64,000 nt of DNA, taken from NCBI GenBank assembly GCA_964563505.1, contig CAZLXW010000006.1:1-64000 (forward strand). Reading direction: 5' to 3'. The DNA comes from UBA1351 sp964563505 (GTDB lineage Bacteria > Bacillota > Clostridia > Lachnospirales > Vallitaleaceae). The notes beneath the pieces are model-generated. The model did not search any database. It had not been told where the DNA came from and saw only the letters and a list, made by a program, of their open reading frames with translations. Position numbers and translations under genes: made by a program. This document shows positions 26,262-35,648 of this stretch, piece after piece (position 1 is the stretch's first letter; every line of letters starts with the position of its first letter).

Positions 26262-26298
26262 AAAAAAGTATCAAATCTTTTTAATCTGATACTTTTTT
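26262..26298. terminator. Bidirectional intrinsic terminator
   Basis: AAAAAGTATCA pairs with TGATACTTTTT around an AT-rich loop and is flanked by A and T runs. It lies 15 bases past the true stop of the VanX-CapA gene on the minus strand. Confidence 0.8.
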
Positions 26299-26312
26299 AA
26301 TAGTTTATTATA

Positions 26313-27964
26313 TTATTCTGTCGGGTTAACAAGAACCGGTTGATAATTATTACTGGATGTATTTCCATAGCTATGCGCCGGAATCGAATCATATCGTATC
26401 TCTGCAATTTCTGAGCCCTCCATAACAAAATCTACTGTTAATATTATTGTGTTTTTATTGGATGTCTATTTCCACCAAAGACAAAATCGCCTAATGAATA
26501 CGCAATCGGTACACCTTGATATTCTTCTACAGGCTGAACTATATGAGGATGGTGTCCAAGAATAAGATCCGAACCATTATCTATTGCAAAAAGTGCAAGT
26601 TCTGTCTGTTGGGCATTTTGAGTCTTTGACCTCTCAATTCCCCAATGAAACGACGAAATCACAATATCCGCATTGGATTCTGCCTCTGCCAACATATCTT
26701 TCATTTCGGATTTCAATTCTTCAATATCAACACCTCGCTCTAATGGTCCTAATACATTATGCCCCAACAATGCTATCGTGTAATCACGCACCTGATAATA
26801 AGCAATTCGGTCATAACCAAAATTTGTTATTCCTTGGGCATCCAACGCAGCAATTGTGTCTTCATAAGCTATTTGTCCATAATCATAAGTGTGATTGTTT
26901 GCAAGGCTGACAGCTTCAATACTTCCCTCTTTATAAATTTGTGCATACTCCGGATCACTTCTAAACCAGAACGCTTCATTTCCTTGCCAAGATTTATTTG
27001 CTCTTTCACCTCTTGTTGAAAAGACATTTTCATTATTCGAAATGGTCAAATCATCTTGGCCAATAACACTTTGCACTTTTTCTAGAAAATAGTCGTAGCC
27101 GACGCCCAACGATTCAATATAATAGTCGATGCTTCCATCATACCAAAAGCCATGTCCATTAGCTAACAATGTATCTCCTACTGCACTAATAGAAATAATA
27201 TCATTTTCAACTGCTGGTTCAAAATTTTCTTCAACTGGATATTTGCTTTCATCACTATAATGCCACCATTCTGCAAAATATCCTTCAAAACCAGCTTCTG
27301 TCATTGCTTTTTCCAAAATCATGACGTGATTTCTTACTTCACTTCCTAAGTCTTCATAATTGCGGTCTGCTCGTGCCGAAAAATCGTCATAGTCGGTTGG
27401 CATCGGAATATAGCTACCATCTGCTTTGACTAATGTTAAGTCAACCGCATTTCCTCTTGAATGATTCGAATATCCGGAATGTGGATTGGCTATATAACGT
27501 GCATCCGGCATCGCTTCCCACAATTTAAATTGCGCAGAAACCGGCCTGTAGCCATCCCATATTTTCAACGTATATCCTTGTTCAAGTAATTGTTTATATG
27601 CAGTTTCTAATTTTTTTACAGTTCCGTAACGAAGATACGGTTCAGTAAAATCATAAATTGGTGTCCCGGTTATATTTTCTGATGTTGCGTACTTTAAATC
27701 AACAAAACTGTCTGGGATATAGTCCCTTATTTTAACAAAAGTATCATTCGAGACGTCTTCTGACACTTCTCTTTCAGAAGATTCGTTATGGGATGGTACT
27801 TGAATAAAGTCTAATCCTTCATAATCATCCAAAACCTTATCCATTGAATATAGTTCCATCCTTCTTAATACTTCATCCTGTATTGTTGAATTCTCTCTAT
27901 AGAATTCCCATATATTCGAGAAAAACAAAAAACTTATTACAACTATACTTATTACAACCTTCAT
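26313..27964 (-). pseudogene. VanX-like dipeptidase - CapA fusion with a one-base frameshift near the C-terminus
   Basis: Residues 1-18 are an N-terminal membrane anchor or signal. Residues about 75-240 are a D-alanyl-D-alanine dipeptidase (M15/VanX) domain with the Arg of DGYRPVSAQ, zinc ligands in SNHSRGNAVD and the catalytic Glu/His in EWWHYSD. From about 255 follows a CapA-type metallophosphatase-like domain (ISISAVGDTLLANG, VSLANNHTYDYG, HWGIERS, LGHHPHIVQP, YSLGDFVFGGNRHP). The frame ends early at 26444, but adding one base to a five-T run at 26452-26456 restores IILTVDFVMEGSEIAEIRYD to a stop at 26313, about 550 residues in all. The protein may act on cell-wall peptides or surface polyglutamate. 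The lesion may be a sequencing error. Confidence 0.82.
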
Positions 27965-28063
27965 TTCATCACCTTCCCAAAATTCATATTAACTTGAATA
28001 TCGGGACACCATTTGTATCTCCTCCTTTATTTATATAGCTATTTGCCTCGTCTGTATAAATGC

Positions 28064-28432
28064 TTATCGCGTCGGTACTATTTCTAACCAGTATCCATCT
28101 GGATCTTTGATAAAATAGATACCCATTTTTTTATTTTCATAGCATATACATCCCATCTCTTCATGTAATGCATGTGCTTGCTCATAATCATCCACCCGAA
28201 AAGCTAGGTGGAATTCACAATCCCCCAAATCATAGGGACGATCCCAATCTCTTAGCCATGTCAATTCTAATTCAAAATCCGAATGCACATTTCCTAAATA
28301 CGTAATAATAAAGGAGTCATCATCTGCCGTTTTTCTTCTTTTTTCTATTAAGCCTAGAGCCTTCTTATAAAACTCAAGTGACTCCTCAAGATTTTTAACA
28401 TTATAATTCTCATGTACCATTTCAAACTTCAT
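28064..28432 (-). CDS. gloA: VOC-family protein, lactoylglutathione lyase-like
   Basis: The 122-residue protein is read from ATG 28432 after AGAGAGG; a TTG three codons upstream is an alternative. It has the beta-alpha-beta-beta-beta pattern of vicinal oxygen chelate enzymes: MVHENYNVKNLEESLEFYKK at the start, FELELTWLRDWDRPYDLGD in the middle, HLAFRVDDYEQAHALHEEMG and a C-terminal YFIKDPDGYWLEIVP with the metal-ligand Glu. Glyoxalase I detoxifies methylglyoxal adducts with zinc or nickel. The gene follows a metallo-beta-lactamase-fold gene by eight bases, which might provide a second hydrolytic step; this is inferred. Confidence 0.85.
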   Translation of the reverse strand: MKFEMVHENYNVKNLEESLEFYKKALGLIEKRRKTADDDSFIITYLGNVHSDFELELTWLRDWDRPYDLGDCEFHLAFRVDDYEQAHALHEEMGCICYENKKMGIYFIKDPDGYWLEIVPTR

Positions 28433-28448
28433 TTTAATCAACCTCTCT

Positions 28449-29153
28449 TTAAATTTCTAAATTCCACTTCTGGCCCTCTTGACTAACATCCATTACTTTT
28501 GTATGATTCAAATGTAGTTTTCTTTCTTGTTTAAATCGGTGAATAATCGATGGCTGTTCCCAAAAATGCATTGGAAACACATAGTTTACAAAAGTAGTAT
28601 TTATTAGTTTTTCTAGTCCTATATAATAATATTCCTCTTGCCTTGGATCTAAGGGAGCAAAAGCAATATCTATTGGAAGCTCTTTTAATTTTTCCATTTC
28701 CTTGTTAAACATAAGCGTCATATTATTATTATACTGTTTTGATTCACCACTCCATAACCACCAATTAAGATCTCCTGCATAGTAAATTGTTTTACCTAAG
28801 TACTGTAACAAAAAAGCAACTCCACTATCTGTTGATTTTAGTGTTTTGATAGAAATTTTGTTCTGGTTAAAATCAATTAACTCATATGTGTTTTCAGGAC
28901 TAACAGAAGTAATGTCGCACTCTTTTTTGGTCATCTTAATTTCTGAAGCCAAAATAAACTCAACCTTCTGATCTTTAGCACCTAAATCAAAAATAACAGG
29001 ATTAAAATGATCATGGTGTTCATGACTGACAAATACAAACACTTTTTTATCGGATTTTAATTTGGGTATCTCGCCTTTAAAATAATCAAATAAAAAATAA
29101 GACGATTCCCATTCGATTAAAAAACCACTATGACCTATATAAGTAACTTCCAT
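28449..29153 (-). CDS. Metallo-beta-lactamase-fold hydrolase (UlaG/L-ascorbate lactonase-like)
   Basis: The 234-residue protein opens VTYIGHSGFLIEWESSYFLF and carries the metal motif SHEHHDHFNP, then YAGDLNWW with the metal-ligand Asp and a late His in FPMHFWEQPS. The start resembles the UlaG-like branch of MBL hydrolases. Two divalent metals are expected. A ribosome site AGGAGG lies 13 bases before the ATG, which is longer than usual, and no nearer in-frame start exists. The substrate is unknown. The gene shares a transcript with the glyoxalase-like gene downstream. Confidence 0.82.
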   Translation of the reverse strand: MEVTYIGHSGFLIEWESSYFLFDYFKGEIPKLKSDKKVFVFVSHEHHDHFNPVIFDLGAKDQKVEFILASEIKMTKKECDITSVSPENTYELIDFNQNKISIKTLKSTDSGVAFLLQYLGKTIYYAGDLNWWLWSGESKQYNNNMTLMFNKEMEKLKELPIDIAFAPLDPRQEEYYYIGLEKLINTTFVNYVFPMHFWEQPSIIHRFKQERKLHLNHTKVMDVSQEGQKWNLEI

Positions 29154-29230
29154 ATTTGATTATCATCCTCCTAACAATTATTTATTGATATCTATTATCA
29201 ATTATACTCCAACCATTTTTTAATGTCAAT

Positions 29231-29284
29231 TATCTGGACAGAACATAAGCCCAGACCAAAGGCCTCGGCTTATGTATCCAGATA
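29231..29284. terminator. Interrupted stem-loop after the BCCT gene
   Basis: TATCTGGA pairs with TCCAGATA and, after a small internal bulge, CATAAGCC pairs with GGCTTATG around a 15-base loop. It lies 35 bases past the BCCT stop on the minus strand. No strong U run follows, so termination is plausible but a processed or regulatory RNA structure is also possible. Confidence 0.45.
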
Positions 29285-29318
29285 TTTATTTTACGCTACA
29301 AACATCATATTATTCTTT

Positions 29319-30884
29319 TTATTTTTTCTTAGAAATTACATCAAACATATGTGGATTTTTCATGACGACAAACAAAGATGCTATACTAAGTATTCCCAAA
29401 AACAAAGCCGGAAATCCTCCGAGATAAGACATCATTTTTATCCCATCAAGCCCCAATGCAATAATAAAAATCAAAGATACTGACCCTATAATTATACCCC
29501 ACAAAATCTTAATGAATAAAGGCGGCTCATTACTTCCATCACTGATACCAGTTGTACAAATACTTGCCATAGCATTGGTCGTTGAGTCCGTTGCCGTAAT
29601 AAAGGAAATCAAAACAGCAACCAAATAGATTGCGATAATAACACCCGACATGGGTAGTGCTCTAAGTACTGCATAAGCCGCTGCTCCGGATCCTTGTTCA
29701 TTCATAATTCCAATAACATCGACACGCCCTGTTAATTGAAAGTTGATTGTTGTTCCAGATAAAATTGTCATCCAAATTGTACTAAAAACTCCTGGTACAA
29801 TAAAGTTCATCATAACAACTTCTTTAATCCTATAACCATAGGCAATTCTTGCAAGGAATACAGCAGCTACAGGAGCCCACGCCATCCAGTTAGACCAGTA
29901 GAACATGGTCCATCCCGATGGCCATGTATCACCAGCTGCTGTACCTGTAAATAAGGCTTTAGAAAACATATTATCTAAAAATCCTCCAAAAGCTTCTGTT
30001 CCCAAACTAAAAAAATACATTGAAGGTCCAAGAATTAGGAGTACTGCGATAATAATATAATACAAATATACATTTAGATCTGAAAGTATACGAATACCTT
30101 TCATGAGACCTGTACCTGAAGATATAATAAATGCGATTGTACCTACAATCGTAATAACAATCCATACAGATTTTGAGTTATCTATACCAAATAAAGCATT
30201 TAAGCCCCCACCCATATTCATAACAGCTGTTCCAAAAGATGCTCCAATGCCGGCAGCAACAGTAAATAAAACAACCGCGTCAATGATACCATTCATTTTA
30301 TTTTGTTTTTCTGCAGAAATAAGTGGTGCAATTTGTGATCCCACGCTAAAAGACCTTTTCATATTATAAAATGCAAAACCGAAAACAATGGTCGGAACAG
30401 CATAAATTGCATATGGAACAAATGTCCAATGTAGGTACATGGTTTCCATAGCAAAAATCGCAGCTTCTGGTGACATGGGTTCAATCCCTAGCGATTCTGG
30501 CGGATAAGCCAGGTGCCACATCGGTTCCGCTGTTCCCCAAAACAATATTCCTGCTGCAATTGTCGTGCAAAGCGTAACAGCAAACCAAGACGATTTTTTT
30601 AGAATTGGTTGTGCGTCTTCCCCTCCTAATCGAATCTTTCCTAATGCCGAAAAATAAACCAGTAAAATGGCGATAACTGATAAAACCCCGGTAATACTGA
30701 AAACCCACCCCATATCAACAACCATGAAGTTTTTTGCTGCTGTTGTCATATTTAAAAAAGCTTCTGGATTTAAAAAGTTTAGTAAAATTGTTAATACTAA
30801 TAATATAAATGCCGGAAAGAATACAAAAGGTCTAAGTTTTTGTTTTGATTCTCTCTCTTTTATATTTTTATTCAAATCACTCAT
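29319..30884 (-). CDS. BCCT-family betaine/carnitine/choline transporter
   Basis: The 521-residue membrane protein has about twelve spans. The family region FWGTAEPMWHLAYPP, AIFAMETMYLHWTFVPYAIY with its aromatic choline-like box, and MFYWSNWMAWAPVAAVFLAR match BCCT carriers that move quaternary ammonium compounds with Na+ or H+ or by exchange. There is no long regulatory C-terminal tail as in osmosensing BetP, which suggests a nutritional rather than osmotic role. It lies 116 bases downstream of the MFS gene of the catabolic operon, with a hairpin between them, so it may have its own promoter. Trimethylamine-type substrates are likely but unproven. Confidence 0.93.
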   Translation of the reverse strand: MSDLNKNIKERESKQKLRPFVFFPAFILLVLTILLNFLNPEAFLNMTTAAKNFMVVDMGWVFSITGVLSVIAILLVYFSALGKIRLGGEDAQPILKKSSWFAVTLCTTIAAGILFWGTAEPMWHLAYPPESLGIEPMSPEAAIFAMETMYLHWTFVPYAIYAVPTIVFGFAFYNMKRSFSVGSQIAPLISAEKQNKMNGIIDAVVLFTVAAGIGASFGTAVMNMGGGLNALFGIDNSKSVWIVITIVGTIAFIISSGTGLMKGIRILSDLNVYLYYIIIAVLLILGPSMYFFSLGTEAFGGFLDNMFSKALFTGTAAGDTWPSGWTMFYWSNWMAWAPVAAVFLARIAYGYRIKEVVMMNFIVPGVFSTIWMTILSGTTINFQLTGRVDVIGIMNEQGSGAAAYAVLRALPMSGVIIAIYLVAVLISFITATDSTTNAMASICTTGISDGSNEPPLFIKILWGIIIGSVSLIFIIALGLDGIKMMSYLGGFPALFLGILSIASLFVVMKNPHMFDVISKKK

Positions 30885-30940
30885 AAGTTATTACCTCCCA
30901 GTATAATAGTTGACATGTGTTTTCCACGTAAGCAACAAAT

Positions 30941-30967
30941 AGATGACCGGTGATTAACCAGTCATCT
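30941..30967. terminator. Weak stem-loop after the MFS gene
   Basis: AGATGAC and GTCATCT form a seven-base stem around a 13-base loop, 34 bases past the MFS stop on the minus strand. It is followed by ATTTGTTGC rather than a T run, so it may attenuate rather than stop transcription into the BCCT gene. Confidence 0.45.
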
Positions 30968-31000
30968 TTGCTACTATAGATATGCCTATAGTTTTTTTAA

Positions 31001-32275
31001 TTAAGCCATATCCTTTATCTCTTCAACAATCACATTCGTTGGTTTTGATGAGTGATCCGAAGCTCTTTTTAAGAAAATCAAGGAAACAAATGCAATTGCT
31101 AAAAGTACCAATATGTATGTAAATACCATTTTATATCCCGCGACACCTGCATTATTGTCAAGCATCCTACCTACAATTTTAAAATTAAATATGTCAGAGG
31201 TAAAAGCAATCGTTGAAATTAATCCCATTGCTGCGCCTAGTAATCGCTTAGGTGTTCCAACTTCTCCAACAGGTGCAAAATAAAGTCCTCGTAGAACAAA
31301 AGTCATCAAACCAATTAATGCAATTACAATACTAATGGCAAGAACAAATGCTACTGATACAGGAAGTACCAAGGTAATACCGATAAGAATGGCAAGGAAT
31401 ACAACACTAATTTTCATGGATGGAATTGAAGATCCTGTCCTTGCTGTTAAGAAAGTTCCCACAATACCTGAAATAGGTCTGAATAAGTGGTTTTTAAAAG
31501 TTGCTACCAAGGCTGCTACAGCTGCTGAAACCCCAAAAACCTCTGTCATAAATGGTGTGAAATAACTAGATGTTGTATATACGGTATATATCGCGAAAAT
31601 GCAGATTGCAAGCAACCACGTAATCGGCATTTTTGCAACTTCAATCATATCTTTAATAACATTGACTCCATTTAAGCGCTCTTCTTCTGGAATGATATTA
31701 TGAGGTACAAAGATTAAACATGCCACTCCCGTTAGAATACATATAATTGAATACATATACAATACAGTAACGAATTGTTCGGGTGTACTTCCAAGCTGTG
31801 CAATCATAGCTGTTGCTGTAAGGGCGGCAATCGAAGTAATAATACCTCTTCCACCTTCTGTCATAGCAAATAGTTTACCCTGCTCACTTTTGTCACCTAG
31901 CATACTTGTGGCCTTTAACAAAGTTGACCAAAATGTAAATATTGAAGTAACTCCCCAAAATGCGAAAAGAACTTTTGCTCCACCAAAACTTGGCCATGTC
32001 GACAGATAAAATCCACCAAGACCTGTTCCTACCATTGAAAACGCCAGTAAATACTTGTGTGAAAACCTATCTGCCAACCATCCCCCTGGTATATAGAAGA
32101 TAAATGCTAGTAAACCATAAAAACTCATAAGCTCCCCAAATTGCTCATGTGTAAGTCCTAAACCATCTCGTAATGGGTCATAAAAAGTATAACGCATGTA
32201 GGGTAGTTCAAAAATGATACCTGCAGCTGTTGCAAGAATTGCAACGGTTATCCATTTTCTGGTGCTTGCTTTCAT
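31001..32275 (-). CDS. MFS transporter of the ETF-linked catabolic operon
   Basis: ATG 32275 follows GAGAAGGAGAAGGAAAATT and gives 424 residues with about twelve spans. The family's loop 2-3 motif is recognisable as GGWLADRFSHKYLLAF. The first helix contains ELPYMRYTFYDPLRDGLGLT, a start seen in organic-anion and sugar-phosphate type MFS proteins. It is the last tightly linked gene after the FGGY kinase (75 bases) and probably imports the substrate of the pathway. Substrate specificity cannot be read from the sequence. Confidence 0.88.
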   Translation of the reverse strand: MKASTRKWITVAILATAAGIIFELPYMRYTFYDPLRDGLGLTHEQFGELMSFYGLLAFIFYIPGGWLADRFSHKYLLAFSMVGTGLGGFYLSTWPSFGGAKVLFAFWGVTSIFTFWSTLLKATSMLGDKSEQGKLFAMTEGGRGIITSIAALTATAMIAQLGSTPEQFVTVLYMYSIICILTGVACLIFVPHNIIPEEERLNGVNVIKDMIEVAKMPITWLLAICIFAIYTVYTTSSYFTPFMTEVFGVSAAVAALVATFKNHLFRPISGIVGTFLTARTGSSIPSMKISVVFLAILIGITLVLPVSVAFVLAISIVIALIGLMTFVLRGLYFAPVGEVGTPKRLLGAAMGLISTIAFTSDIFNFKIVGRMLDNNAGVAGYKMVFTYILVLLAIAFVSLIFLKRASDHSSKPTNVIVEEIKDMA

Positions 32276-32350
32276 AATTTTCCTTCTCCTTCTCTTATAT
32301 AATATCATTTTAATATTAGTAGCGAGACCATAATGTGTTCATGAGACTAA

Positions 32351-33787
32351 TTATTTATTGAAAATATTATGTGATTGCTTTAGAAGATCGTCTGTAGTTG
32401 GCGCAATATGCTTATACACTTTTTCATTGATCTCCTTATATAACTTAACATTTTCAGATATTGGCATGAATGTATCGCGACGTCTTACCATTTGCTCAAT
32501 AGCTTCCTGTCTATTATTGTATACCCCAAGTGCCAAGGCCGTACATATAGCAGCTCCCATACTTGCTGACCCATTAACTACATTTCTATGTGCGGGGACT
32601 CCGAATATATCTGCAAAAATCTGCATAAACAGTTCACCATTAGAGCCTCCTCCACTGACAACTATATTTGATAATTCAATGCCTAATTCATCGCACATTG
32701 CTTGCGCATTGTTTTTCATGGTGAAGGCTATGCCTTCAAGTACAGAACGAAACATATGTGGACCTTTATGTGTTCCATTAAAGCCAATCATCATCCCACG
32801 TTCATGTAAATGCGAAGGTCTAGCCAACCAATGTAAGACCGTGTATAACCCATCGCATCCAGCCGGTACATCTGAACCAAGTACATTCAAATATTCTTCT
32901 GGTGACATATTTCGCTTTGTTGCTTCCTTGACAATATCACTACCCAGAAGATCTTTAATCCAGGTAACCGTTGCCATTCCTCTTCGAATACCACTACTTT
33001 CATATAAAAACTCACCTTTTATCGCTCCAGGATTGCTCCAGTAATTCACTGAATTCGGATCATTTTTTTCTCCAACCATCATGGATGTAATATAGGTACC
33101 TAGTGATACTAATATCGTTCCATCATTGACAAGACCGGCACCTAGCCCCTCAACTGCTTTATCATTTGATGTCGATACGACCGGTAATCCTTCTGGAATT
33201 CCAGTGGCATGACTGGCAAAGGCATTTACTTTTCCAAGAACCGTTGATGGGTCCACTAAATCAAAAAGCATTTCTCTTGGTGTATGGTATGAGTCAAAGG
33301 TTTCTTTATCTTCAAACCAGTCCAATGTCATCGGATCAATCGGCCATGGTCCCACATAATTTGAACGTGTATCTTTTGTCTCTCCTGTCATTCTATGCGT
33401 TAGATATCCCGTCGTCGTTGTAACATACTTAACACGGTCATCGTCATGTTCATATGGTCTTGATAATCTCAAGTCCATCCAACTCTGAACCGGTGAGGCC
33501 AGATTTCCATCTTCTTTAATGAGCGCTCGGCAACATCGAATAGATCCTAATCCAACACCAATTATTTTGGATTTATTATCATGAAATTTTTTAAACATTT
33601 CGTTGCAGGCTAACTTTAAACTATCCCAAAGATCATCATCTGGGTGCTCTGCACGGTCATCTCCATACAGGTGTATCTCTCTTAATTTAACTGTATGTGA
33701 ACAAACTTCCGTTCCATGTATATCAAAAATCGCTACTTTTGTACTTTGCGTGCCTCCATCTATAGCTATAATGTACTTTTCTTCCAT
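32351..33787 (-). CDS. FGGY-family carbohydrate kinase
   Basis: The 478-residue protein starts AIDGGTQSTKVAIFDIHG, the phosphate-1 motif of the ASKHA/FGGY fold, with VSLGTYITSMM as the second phosphate loop, SSGIRRGMATVTW, and the adenosine segment VSGGGSNGELFMQIFAD and GSASMGAAI. The family phosphorylates sugars or polyols with ATP in the cytoplasm (xylulose, ribulose, glycerol, erythritol and others). The substrate-binding loops resemble xylulokinase-like kinases most, but I cannot assign the sugar. Strong ribosome site AAGGAG. It lies between the SDR and MFS genes and would trap the imported or oxidised substrate. Confidence 0.92.
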   Translation of the reverse strand: MEEKYIIAIDGGTQSTKVAIFDIHGTEVCSHTVKLREIHLYGDDRAEHPDDDLWDSLKLACNEMFKKFHDNKSKIIGVGLGSIRCCRALIKEDGNLASPVQSWMDLRLSRPYEHDDDRVKYVTTTTGYLTHRMTGETKDTRSNYVGPWPIDPMTLDWFEDKETFDSYHTPREMLFDLVDPSTVLGKVNAFASHATGIPEGLPVVSTSNDKAVEGLGAGLVNDGTILVSLGTYITSMMVGEKNDPNSVNYWSNPGAIKGEFLYESSGIRRGMATVTWIKDLLGSDIVKEATKRNMSPEEYLNVLGSDVPAGCDGLYTVLHWLARPSHLHERGMMIGFNGTHKGPHMFRSVLEGIAFTMKNNAQAMCDELGIELSNIVVSGGGSNGELFMQIFADIFGVPAHRNVVNGSASMGAAICTALALGVYNNRQEAIEQMVRRRDTFMPISENVKLYKEINEKVYKHIAPTTDDLLKQSHNIFNK

Positions 33788-33834
33788 AAGCTTCTCCTTA
33801 ATTAATCATATTTAATGGCTGACTTTAGCATAAA

Positions 33835-34614
33835 CTATCTCATCAAATAGCCACCATCTACAGTTAATACAGTTCCATTGACGTAATTCGATGCTGGACT
33901 TGCTAAGAAGACTGTAGCACCCATTAAATCAGCAGTATATCCCCATCTGTTTGCCGGGATATGTGCAAGAATTTCTGCATTGCGCTTCTCATCTTTTCGA
34001 GTCATCTCTGTCAAGGGAGTCGCATAATATCCTGGTGCAATTGCATTGACCTGAATATTAAACTGTGCTAGTTCATCACACATTGATTTCGTAAGTCCCA
34101 CAATCCCATGCTTTGTTGCTGCATACGCCGGAGACCATTGTCCTCCAAGAAAAGAATAGAGAGATGCAATATTGATTACTTTACCGCTTTTTTGTTTAAT
34201 CATATGTTTACAGGCTTCATGAATCATTTCAAATGCAGCTGTTAAGTTAATAGAAATCATTTTGTCCCATTCTTTTCTCGTATACTTGGTTACATCTTGA
34301 ACGTTAATACTAATACCTGCACAATTGACCAATATATCAATGCTTCCCCATGTGTCTACACACTCATCAACGATATTTTTACATACTCCATCTGCAGTGA
34401 TATCTGCTTGGATAAATTTATATTCGACACCAACATCTTCTATTAGTTTTTTTGTCGTTCCATCATCATCAACAAGACTTGGTACCATGACATTTGCCCC
34501 CGCTTTTGCCAAAGCCAATGAAAATGCCTGTCCTAATCCACCGTTTCCCCCAGTAACAATGGCGTTTTTGCCCTCAAGTGAAAAAAAATCCATGTTAAAA
34601 TCTGTTATATTCAT
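33835..34614 (-). CDS. SDR-family oxidoreductase, KduD-like
   Basis: The 259-residue protein has the Rossmann motif TGGNGGLGQAFSLALAKAG, NNAG-equivalent VNCAGIS, catalytic Ser in NIASLYSFLGG, YAATK as the Tyr/Lys pair and the C-terminal NGTVLTVDGGYLMR. It resembles 2-deoxy-D-gluconate 3-dehydrogenase and gluconate 5-dehydrogenase types that interconvert a polyol or sugar-acid hydroxyl and ketone with NAD(P). In the operon it lies between EtfA and the kinase, so it likely performs one redox step of the pathway. AGGAGGTAGAAT precedes the ATG. Confidence 0.9.
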   Translation of the reverse strand: MNITDFNMDFFSLEGKNAIVTGGNGGLGQAFSLALAKAGANVMVPSLVDDDGTTKKLIEDVGVEYKFIQADITADGVCKNIVDECVDTWGSIDILVNCAGISINVQDVTKYTRKEWDKMISINLTAAFEMIHEACKHMIKQKSGKVINIASLYSFLGGQWSPAYAATKHGIVGLTKSMCDELAQFNIQVNAIAPGYYATPLTEMTRKDEKRNAEILAHIPANRWGYTADLMGATVFLASPASNYVNGTVLTVDGGYLMR

Positions 34615-34671
34615 ATTCTACCTCCTAAGATTATTGTTTTTATATTAAGTAATTGCTTGTTTCCAATTGAT

Positions 34672-35613
34672 TCACTTGTTTTCCTCAATTTTTTTGATTA
34701 ATTTGTCAATAAATTCAAACGCATCTCCTTCAACAACAAGATCTGAAAGGGAACATATAGGTGCATTTTTATTCGTATTAACTGAAATAATATATTCAAC
34801 ATTTTTCAAACCTTCTATATGTTGAATAGCACCATTGATTCCAAGGGCAATATACAGCTTCGGATTAACTGTTCTTCCTGATTGTCCCACCTGTATGCTT
34901 CTTGTTGCAATCCCTTTATCGATAATCTTTCGACTAGCTGAGACTTGTCCATTGAGTTGATTTGCCAATGCTTCTAGTTTTTCAAATTTTTTTATTGTAC
35001 CGCCACCACCTGAGATAAGCACTTCACTATGTCGGATATCATAGCTTTGAATTTTTTCACTTTTCTCAATGAGTTTTAGTCCACTTTTTCTTATTTTTTT
35101 TGGAAAGTAGCTAATCTTTTGTGTTTCTTTTAATAGTACATTGTCATAAGAAAATACATTTTCTCGGACACTCATCATTGTCGGTCCCTTGCCTTGCTTC
35201 ACTATACCAGCCATTATCTTACCACTAAATGCTGGTCGAACCATTTCAAGTAATCCTTCTTTCAAATGTATGGCGGTAACATCTGCGACCAAGCCTACAT
35301 GAAGCCGCATTGCTAGTCTTGGCGCGAGCATTCTACCAAAATTTGTGGCGGGTATAAAAATACAATCAAACTCATATTGTTGCTGAAGTTCTTCCAATAT
35401 GTCAGTAATGACCATGCTGTCCTTATCAAAAATCTGATCATCAGTGACTTGAATAAGTTTATCGAAATATCCAACTGCTTCTAAACATTGATGATTAATT
35501 GTCACTCCATACGTTTCATAGTCTTCTCCACCATATACCTGTCGAATAACTTCTAAAAGATCTATTGAATTTTTATGGTTTTCTTTGTCAAGATAAATCA
35601 TACTTTTTTTCAT
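34672..35613 (-). CDS. etfA: Electron transfer flavoprotein alpha subunit
   Basis: The 313-residue protein has the alpha-subunit C-terminal FAD domain: ASRKIIDKGIATRSIQVGQS, then GRTVNPKLYIALGINGAIQH, and NTNKNAPICSLSDLVVEGDA. The N-terminal half (FDCIFIPATNFGRMLAPRLA) is the pseudo-nucleotide-binding domain that pairs with EtfB. It holds the mobile FAD that takes electrons from a dedicated dehydrogenase, here probably the FAD oxidase in the same operon, and passes them on. There is no N-terminal ferredoxin extension. The order oxidase, EtfB, EtfA is the usual one for substrate-specific ETF operons. Confidence 0.93.
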   Translation of the reverse strand: MKKSMIYLDKENHKNSIDLLEVIRQVYGGEDYETYGVTINHQCLEAVGYFDKLIQVTDDQIFDKDSMVITDILEELQQQYEFDCIFIPATNFGRMLAPRLAMRLHVGLVADVTAIHLKEGLLEMVRPAFSGKIMAGIVKQGKGPTMMSVRENVFSYDNVLLKETQKISYFPKKIRKSGLKLIEKSEKIQSYDIRHSEVLISGGGGTIKKFEKLEALANQLNGQVSASRKIIDKGIATRSIQVGQSGRTVNPKLYIALGINGAIQHIEGLKNVEYIISVNTNKNAPICSLSDLVVEGDAFEFIDKLIKKIEENK

Positions 35614-35648
35614 TCTGTTTAATCCTTTTTAATAACATGGTTTATATT

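Noticed and set aside
29231..29284. Riboswitch or structured RNA
   Set aside because: The stem-loop is simple and at the 3' end of a gene; a terminator or processing site is sufficient.
32358..33044. A 228-codon plus-strand frame antisense to the FGGY kinase
   Set aside because: It is a by-product of the kinase codon usage; the minus-strand kinase has full motifs and a strong ribosome site.
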